Below, one piece after another: positions 34,228-37,894 of a DNA stretch of 37,894 nucleotides. The stretch comes from RUG572 sp051884915. Lineage in GTDB: Bacteria > Verrucomicrobiota > Kiritimatiellia > RFP12 > UBA1067. The notes beneath the pieces are model-generated. The model was given only the letters and a program-made list of their open reading frames with translations, ran no database searches and was not told where the DNA came from. Both the position numbers and the translations under genes were made by a program. Position 1 is the stretch's first letter, and every line of letters begins with the position of its first letter. The DNA lies in the NCBI GenBank assembly GCA_051884915.1, contig JBJEWF010000100.1, positions 1 through 37,894 of the forward strand, written 5' to 3'.

Positions 34228-34260
34228 CAGGCTTATCCCGTTTTTTTCGGGATAAGCCTG
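34228..34260 (+). terminator. 13 bp perfect hairpin with T7 loop after the autotransporter-like gene
   Basis: CAGGCTTATCCCG and CGGGATAAGCCTG flank a loop of seven T. It starts 8 bp after the stop codon. The U-run is in the loop, not the tail, so it may work as a 3'-end stabiliser or partial terminator that lowers expression of the downstream hydrolases. Confidence 0.6.
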
Positions 34261-34347
34261 AAAACTCTATGGGTGTTGCCCGGATATTTGGTACACTGGT
34301 CTGACCTTGGACGGCCAGCTGGTTCGAGGGCGAAAAAGGATAGGTTG

Positions 34348-37041
34348 ATGAAGATAGAGGTATTGCTTTTGTCGGCACTGTTGGGCGGTGCGCTGTTTGC
34401 CGCGACGCCGGTGAATATGGACGTCAACGGCAAGATTGTCATTGGCGAGAACGGTCCGGCGATGCAGTTGACCATTCCCAGAAAAGACTGGGGAGGCAAT
34501 TCCACGGGCAACGTGGATCTTGAGGCTGGCGGACTTCCCGAGGGCGAAACCAAAGTCTATTTCTTTTCCAAAGACGACGTCCGTTTCGCCTACGGCACGG
34601 TGAAGGTCGCGGCGAAAGGGAAGAACGCGTTCGGCTACTCCGTCACGCTGGAAGGCCGCGAGGACTACGAGTCGGCCGGCGTTTTCATTTCGGTGGAGCT
34701 GCCGATCAAGTATGCGGGCGCGTCGATTGCCGGCTCGGACGGTTCGAAGGCAACGATCCCCGTCGATTTCGACCGCGACAAGCCGCACGGCATCTACTCG
34801 GCCGACTTGAAAAGCGTGACCGTTGCCGCCGGGACGCCGGATGAATTGCGTTTCGACTTGCCGGAGACGATGAACGTATATGTCCAGGACAACCGTCAGT
34901 GGGGACCGAACTTCTCGATTCGCATTTCCCTGATCGGCGAGAGCGCAAAAATCGCGAAGGGCGACCGGCGCGACTTCAGCCTGAACGTGACGCTGCCCGG
35001 CGAAATCGCGGTGAAGGCCGGCAAACTTTGCGCAATAGGCCGCGACGACAAGTGGCTGCCGATCACGAACCACAAGACGATCGCGAAGGGTTCGGCGCTC
35101 GACTTGTCGGAGTCGGGGATTTTCGACGCGCCTGCCGGAAAATACGGCTGGCTCAAAAACGACAGGTCGCATCTCGTCTTCGAGAAATTGCCGGGACGCG
35201 TCCAGCGTTTCTACGGCGCCAACATGTGCCATTTGGGCGCTTTCCTCGACCGCAATCTCGCGGATGAAGTCGTCGAACGCTTCCTTCGCACCGGCTACAA
35301 TACGATGCGGATTCACCATTACGAAAAGGGCTTCGTCAAAAAAGATTCCGACACGATGGCGTTCGACATGAAGGGACTCGCCAAGCTCGATTATCTGATC
35401 GCCAAGGCAATCGAGAGGGGCATTTACATCACGACGGATCTCTTCGTGTCGCGTCCGGTCAAATGGCGCGCCATCGGCATCGACCGCGACGGCGAAGTGC
35501 CGATGCAGATCTACAAGGCGCTCGTGGCGCTTTACGAGCCGGCGTTCGAGGACTTCGCCCGCTTCGTGCGGCTGTTCATGAACCACGTCAACCCCTACAC
35601 GGGCCGCGCCTACAAGGACGAACCCGGCCTGCCGTTCATCTCGGTGCTGAACGAGAATGACATCGGGTGCATTTGGCTCGGCGCGCACAATACGGCGGAG
35701 TTCAAGCAGGCATGGCGCGAATGGCTGAAGGGCGAGCGCGACAAGGACCCCGCCTTCGCGCCCGGGATCAGCGACGACGCCGCGCAAATTCACGGCGGCG
35801 AGGACGCCGTCTTCATCAAGTTCACCGCCGACATGGAGCGCAGGCTCATCGCGCGCTGCCGCGCCCTGTTCAAGGAAATCGGCATGAAGCAGCTCATTAC
35901 CGAGCAGAACGCCGGCGGCTACAATGCCCGGTTCATGGCGATGCGCGAAGAAATGTACGACTATACCGACACCCATTTCTACATCGACCATCCGCACTTT
36001 CTCGGCCGCAACTGGAAGGGCATCACCACCTTCCGGAACACCAATCCGCTCCAGTATGAGAAACCGCAGTTCCTGACAATGGCATTCATGCGCAATCTCA
36101 ACCAGCCGTTCATGGTGACGGAATGGAATTTCTGCGCGCCCGGGAAGCATCGCGGCATGGGCGGCATGGTGATCGGCACGATCGCGGCGCTGCAGGATTG
36201 GAGCGCGCTTTACCGTTTCGAGTATGCCGGCAACGACTGGTTCACGCGCGAGACGTATCTGAATCCGGATCCTTTCAGTCTCGTCGCCGACGCCATCAAC
36301 CGTCTGTCCGACCGGGCGATGGTCTGCCTGTTCCTCCGCGGCGACATGAAGCCGCTGGACGACGCGATGGCGGTGCAGCTGACGGCCGAGGCGATAAACA
36401 AGACCAAGGGCGGCATTGTGCCGATTGCGCCGAAGTGGGTCGATGCGGCGTGGCAGACGCGCGTCGGCTGCGCGGTGGAGGTCCCGCCGGGGATGCCGTT
36501 CCGCACGCTTGACGACGTCCTCGCCAGCGACAGGCCGGTGTGGGAACTGCAGGAAAACAGATCCGTCCGCGTGGACCGCGCGCGCGGCAGTTTCATGGTG
36601 GCGACGGCGCGCACCTGCGGCGGTTTCGTCCCGAACGGAAAGCTCGCCGCCGGCCTGCTTGAGTTCGACGCCGGCGACGATTTGGCGACGATTTGGGCCA
36701 GCAGTTCGGACGGCAAGCCGCTCGCGTCTTCCGATCGCATGGTCCTGACCCACCTGACCGACAGCCTCCCGGACGGCACCATCTTCGCCGACGAAACGCG
36801 CTCGACGCTGATTTCCTGGGGAATCAAAACGCGCGAACTGCTCGTCCGCCGCGCCCGGGCGTCCATTGCCTTGAAACTCGACCAGAGCGAGGACTACGAG
36901 GTCTACGGACTCGATCTGCGCGGCATCCGCACCGGCAAAGTCGAGAGCGCCGTGAAAAATGGCCGCCTCTGCTTTGTTGCGGACGTGAAGGGTCCGGAAG
37001 AAGCGCGCATGCTTTACGAAATCGTCAGAAAAACGAAGTGA
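34348..37041 (+). CDS. Secreted clan GH-A glycoside hydrolase, family not assigned
   Basis: 897 residues. Signal peptide MKIEVLLLSALLGGALFA (1-18). An N-terminal beta-rich region (20-280) precedes a TIM barrel (about 290-660). The barrel has the features of clan GH-A: RIHHYE after an early strand, acid/base Glu436 in SVLNENDIG, and nucleophile Glu592 in VTEWNFCAPG, placed as in GH5, GH39 and GH42-type enzymes. A C-terminal beta domain (about 700-897) follows. It hydrolyses a beta-linked glycan with retention of configuration if these residues are correctly assigned; substrate unknown. ATG 34348 is preceded by AAGGA; the open frame upstream is not used because the signal peptide begins here. 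Only 11 bp separate it from the GH97 gene. Confidence 0.87.
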   Translation: MKIEVLLLSALLGGALFAATPVNMDVNGKIVIGENGPAMQLTIPRKDWGGNSTGNVDLEAGGLPEGETKVYFFSKDDVRFAYGTVKVAAKGKNAFGYSVTLEGREDYESAGVFISVELPIKYAGASIAGSDGSKATIPVDFDRDKPHGIYSADLKSVTVAAGTPDELRFDLPETMNVYVQDNRQWGPNFSIRISLIGESAKIAKGDRRDFSLNVTLPGEIAVKAGKLCAIGRDDKWLPITNHKTIAKGSALDLSESGIFDAPAGKYGWLKNDRSHLVFEKLPGRVQRFYGANMCHLGAFLDRNLADEVVERFLRTGYNTMRIHHYEKGFVKKDSDTMAFDMKGLAKLDYLIAKAIERGIYITTDLFVSRPVKWRAIGIDRDGEVPMQIYKALVALYEPAFEDFARFVRLFMNHVNPYTGRAYKDEPGLPFISVLNENDIGCIWLGAHNTAEFKQAWREWLKGERDKDPAFAPGISDDAAQIHGGEDAVFIKFTADMERRLIARCRALFKEIGMKQLITEQNAGGYNARFMAMREEMYDYTDTHFYIDHPHFLGRNWKGITTFRNTNPLQYEKPQFLTMAFMRNLNQPFMVTEWNFCAPGKHRGMGGMVIGTIAALQDWSALYRFEYAGNDWFTRETYLNPDPFSLVADAINRLSDRAMVCLFLRGDMKPLDDAMAVQLTAEAINKTKGGIVPIAPKWVDAAWQTRVGCAVEVPPGMPFRTLDDVLASDRPVWELQENRSVRVDRARGSFMVATARTCGGFVPNGKLAAGLLEFDAGDDLATIWASSSDGKPLASSDRMVLTHLTDSLPDGTIFADETRSTLISWGIKTRELLVRRARASIALKLDQSEDYEVYGLDLRGIRTGKVESAVKNGRLCFVADVKGPEEARMLYEIVRKTK

Positions 37042-37052
37042 GGGAATTGGCA

Positions 37053-37894
37053 ATGAGAAGACTTTCTTTTATTTTCTTGTGCGTCGCGGGAATTGCGGCC
37101 AATGCCGGCGAAGTCGCGCTGACGAGTCCCGGCAAGGTCAATTCGGTGACGGTTCGCGGCGGGGAGCATTTGACGTGGGAAGTGGCGCGCGGCGGCCAGA
37201 CGCTGCTCGATGGCGCGTCGCGCCTGGGGCTGAAATTCGCGGGCAAGCCCTGCGCGACCAATTGGACCGTCGCCGCCGGCGCGGTGCGCCGCGTCGCCGA
37301 CGCGTTCGCGACGCCGCTCTACGGAAAAGACAAGATCTCCGTCCTCTGCAACGAGGTGAAAGTCGCGGCGACGGCGCAGAACGGCGAAAAGATCAATCTC
37401 ATTTGCCGCGCCTACGACAATGCCATCGCCTGGCGCTATGAATTGCCGGGAGACGAGCCCTACGTGATCGAGCAGGAGCTGACGAGCTGGGCTTTCCGCG
37501 GCGAAGTCGACGGCGTCCTGTCGTTCCATGACGCCTGGGGCAAGGATCTGTTCGGCGGGATCGGCTCGGAAGAGGGCGGGATTTACCGCCTGAAGCTTTC
37601 CGCCATGTCGCGCAACGGCGTGGCGACGGTGCCGGTGCTGGTCGAGGCGAGACCCGATTGCCGCGTGGCGCTTTGCGAGGCCGATTTGACCGACTGGGCG
37701 GCGCTTGCGTTCCGCACGGTGCGCTCCGGCGACATCCGGCGGCAGGTTTCAACGTTGACTGCCGAGCTGGTGGTCACGCGCGACGAACCGCGCGTGGCGG
37801 TCCGGGGCAAGGCGCGGCGTTTGTCGCCATGGCGCGTCATGCTGATCGCCGAGAACGAGGTGGCGCTGCTGGACGGCACCGACGTGATCATGGC
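37053..37894 (+). CDS. Glycoside hydrolase family 97, N-terminal part (runs off the window)
   Basis: 280 codons are visible and the frame is open to the window end. A signal peptide (MRRLSFIFLCVAGIAANA) is followed by the GH97 N-terminal beta-sandwich domain: LTSPGKVNSVTV, LLDGASRLGLKF, a YELPGDEPYVIEQE segment and finally RLSPWRVMLIAENEVALLDG, a conserved GH97_N ending. GH97 enzymes are alpha-glucosidases or alpha-galactosidases, calcium-dependent, usually periplasmic or outer-membrane associated in polysaccharide utilisation systems. The catalytic barrel lies beyond the window, so inverting or retaining type cannot be told. It is likely cotranscribed with the upstream hydrolase; a GGGAATTGG stretch before ATG serves as a weak ribosome site. 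Confidence 0.9.
   Translation, partial: MRRLSFIFLCVAGIAANAGEVALTSPGKVNSVTVRGGEHLTWEVARGGQTLLDGASRLGLKFAGKPCATNWTVAAGAVRRVADAFATPLYGKDKISVLCNEVKVAATAQNGEKINLICRAYDNAIAWRYELPGDEPYVIEQELTSWAFRGEVDGVLSFHDAWGKDLFGGIGSEEGGIYRLKLSAMSRNGVATVPVLVEARPDCRVALCEADLTDWAALAFRTVRSGDIRRQVSTLTAELVVTRDEPRVAVRGKARRLSPWRVMLIAENEVALLDGTDVIM

Overview
The window looks like the replication-origin neighbourhood of a GC-rich bacterium of the Planctomycetes-Verrucomicrobia-Chlamydiae group, plausibly a gut Kiritimatiellota or Lentisphaerota. That placement is an inference from the partial 16S gene, autotransporter-type secreted proteins next to glycoside hydrolases, a sigma-54 gene, a Hanks kinase with Sel1 repeats, a PVC-like ECF sigma factor and a cation antiporter fused to a PTS EIIA domain. 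No 16S search could be run.

Layout. Positions 1-1107 hold the 5' three quarters of a 16S rRNA gene on the minus strand, with a clear promoter at 1316-1344. The yfhM-pbpC pair (bacterial alpha-2-macroglobulin and penicillin-binding protein 1C) fills 1658-8891 and is bracketed by two inverted copies of a ~90 bp dispersed repeat. A Ser/Thr kinase with Sel1 repeats (9192-10658, plus) converges on an apparent minus-strand operon running from 15141 down to 10671: lipoprotein, TrmJ-like tRNA methyltransferase, AMP-forming acyl ligase, short KamA-type radical SAM aminomutase, ECF sigma factor. Next come a divergent mraY with a BatC-like secreted protein, an orphan OmpR-type response regulator, an XRE/zinc-ribbon protein, an RlmL-type methyltransferase, dnaN, dnaA, an antiporter-EIIA fusion and mnmG. 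To the right of mnmG lie an AT-rich gene-free stretch, dtd, rpoN, and a secreted carbohydrate-utilisation cluster (autotransporter-like protein, clan GH-A hydrolase, start of a GH97 hydrolase) that runs off the window.

How it fits together. Gene orientation switches at about 28.3-28.85 kb: left of it every gene but the kinase is on the minus strand, and right of it every gene but rpoN is on the plus strand. The gene-free stretch there is AT-rich, has an 11 bp inverted repeat, and carries three DnaA-box-like nonamers exactly 11 and 22 bp apart. Similar motifs with 11 bp phasing occur upstream of dnaA and between dnaA and dnaN. They read TTRTCRACA rather than TTATCCACA, and the encoded DnaA has an altered box-recognition signature. 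Two parS-like palindromes (GTGCCACGTGGCAC) lie 138 bp apart inside an unusual ~70-residue in-frame insertion of mnmG. Together these suggest an origin and segregation region with its own DnaA-box dialect.

A second theme is gene expression: at least seven genes have a TATAAT/TAGACT-like -10 element only 6-10 bp before the start codon, implying leaderless or nearly leaderless mRNAs. This moves several start codons inward from the longest reading frame.
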